A DNA stretch of 34,174 bases from an uncultured bacterium (GTDB lineage: Bacteria; Bacillota_I; Bacilli_A; RF39; UBA660), in assembly GCA_949296705.1 (NCBI GenBank), contig CASFOW010000019.1:1-34174 (forward strand), in the 5' to 3' direction. The translations under genes and the position numbers were made by a program. The notes beneath the pieces were generated by a model that was not told the origin of the DNA, searched no databases, and was given only the letters and a program-made list of their open reading frames with translations. Below are positions 33,951-34,174 of the stretch, in pieces. The first letter of the stretch is position 1. Every line of letters starts with the position of its first letter.

Positions 33951-33979
33951 ATAACCCTCCTATTTTTTGTTTTGCTTAT

Positions 33980-34008
33980 ATTATATATAATTTTGCTTGT
34001 TCTCTCAA
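33980..34008 (-). promoter_or_regulatory. Strong promoter of the Wzx/aminosugar operon
   Basis: Minus strand TTGAGA (34003-34008), 17 bases, TATAAT (33980-33985). Ten of twelve consensus positions match. It lies about 30 nt before the acetyltransferase start and defines the 5' end of the roughly 11-kb operon. Confidence 0.85.
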
Positions 34009-34048
34009 GTGTTTTTCAAGTATTTGCTGACTTTTTTGTTACAGTTCA

Positions 34049-34083
34049 GATAGAAACAACACTTTTATTTATTTGTTTCTATC
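34049..34083. repeat. Perfect 11-bp inverted repeat between divergent promoters
   Basis: GATAGAAACAA (34049-34059) and TTGTTTCTATC (34073-34083) flank a 13-nt AT-rich loop; TTTTT follows on the plus strand. It sits between the minus-strand promoter (33980-34008) and a possible plus-strand promoter (34128-34156). It could be an operator, or a terminator for a plus-strand transcript of which I see no gene. Confidence 0.5.
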
Positions 34084-34127
34084 TTTTTAATTACTATTCT
34101 ACTAGAAAAAACAAAAAAATAATAGAC

Positions 34128-34156
34128 TTTAAATAGTCAAACAATTTAGATATAAT
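34128..34156 (+). promoter_or_regulatory. Possible plus-strand promoter at the right edge
   Basis: TTTAAA (34128-34133), 17 bases, TATAAT (34151-34156), followed by an AAGGTAAGG purine stretch at the window end. It suggests a divergent gene starting just outside the window. The -35 box is weak (four of six). Confidence 0.45.
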
Positions 34157-34174
34157 ATTACAAAAGGTAAGGTA

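Noticed and set aside
33909-34136. Plus-strand hydrophobic open frame of 75 codons at the right edge
   Set aside because: It runs over the operon promoter and the palindrome, has no ribosome binding site, and consists of Phe/Leu/Ile/Val from T-rich DNA.
1-34174. CRISPR arrays, insertion sequences, prophage or attachment sites
   Set aside because: No regularly spaced direct repeats, no transposase or integrase gene, and no paired terminal repeats were seen.

Overview
The window is low-GC DNA with TAA/TAG/TGA stops, GGAGG-type Shine-Dalgarno sites and sigma-A-like promoters (TTGaxx, 17 bp, TATAAT). A thioester/Cna_B surface protein with a sortase-type tail, a Wzm/Wzt-type ABC exporter and a dense set of glycosyltransferases point to a Bacillota (Firmicutes) cell envelope. 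My best guess is a gut-type, low-GC Bacilli or Erysipelotrichia-like lineage. That is inference; no rRNA or marker gene is present.

Layout. (a) 1-1320: a cut-off plus-strand gene end, a small hypothetical gene coupled to a broken Nudix hydrolase gene, and about 590 bp of apparently decayed DNA. (b) 1321-7012, minus: two large cytoplasmic-looking proteins of unknown role. One has an N-terminal winged helix and TPRs; the other has five repeats of about 200 residues. (c) 7139-10367, minus: a polyprenyl-phosphate-type GT2, then a GT4-PssD-PssE (Alg14/Alg13-like) operon. (d) 10427-12877, minus: a wall-anchored thioester adhesin. (e) 12978-14270, plus: an MtaD-type deaminase, the only complete plus-strand gene, convergent with (f). 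(f) 14292-22430, minus: an ABC-exported polysaccharide operon (ATPase, permease, GT2, double GT4, DUF2142 membrane protein, GT2 with membrane anchor, galE), with its own strong promoter at 22513-22541. (g) 22431-23105: a spacer with two strong hairpins, one a terminator, and a possible small RNA. (h) 23106-33950, minus: a more AT-rich operon with its own promoter at 33980-34008. It carries a hexapeptide acetyltransferase, a methyltransferase/coiled-coil/GT4 fusion, a DPD-motif glycosyltransferase, a large GT-C-like membrane protein, a Wzx-type flippase, a GT2/WecB-like fusion, a QdtA/FdtA-type ketoisomerase and a DegT aminotransferase.

How it fits together. Operon (h) looks built to make an N-acetylated 3-amino-3,6-dideoxyhexose (ketoisomerase, aminotransferase, acetyltransferase), assemble a glycan with it, and flip it by Wzx. 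The dTDP-sugar feeders rmlA and rmlB are absent and must lie elsewhere. Operon (f) makes and exports a second glycan, or a second part of the same glycan, through an ABC transporter. GalE supplies UDP-galactose. The two DPM/GtrB-like GT2 proteins and the two large membrane proteins suggest side-group glycosylation on the outer face using polyprenyl-phosphate sugars.

The most unusual items are two multidomain fusions (GT2-WecB-like; methyltransferase-coiled coil-GT4), the five-repeat protein, the coexistence of two exporter types in adjacent operons, and the structured spacer RNA candidate. Start sites were moved inward from the longest open frame where a ribosome binding site or gene junction decided it (12978, 20027, 20874, 21658, 24658).
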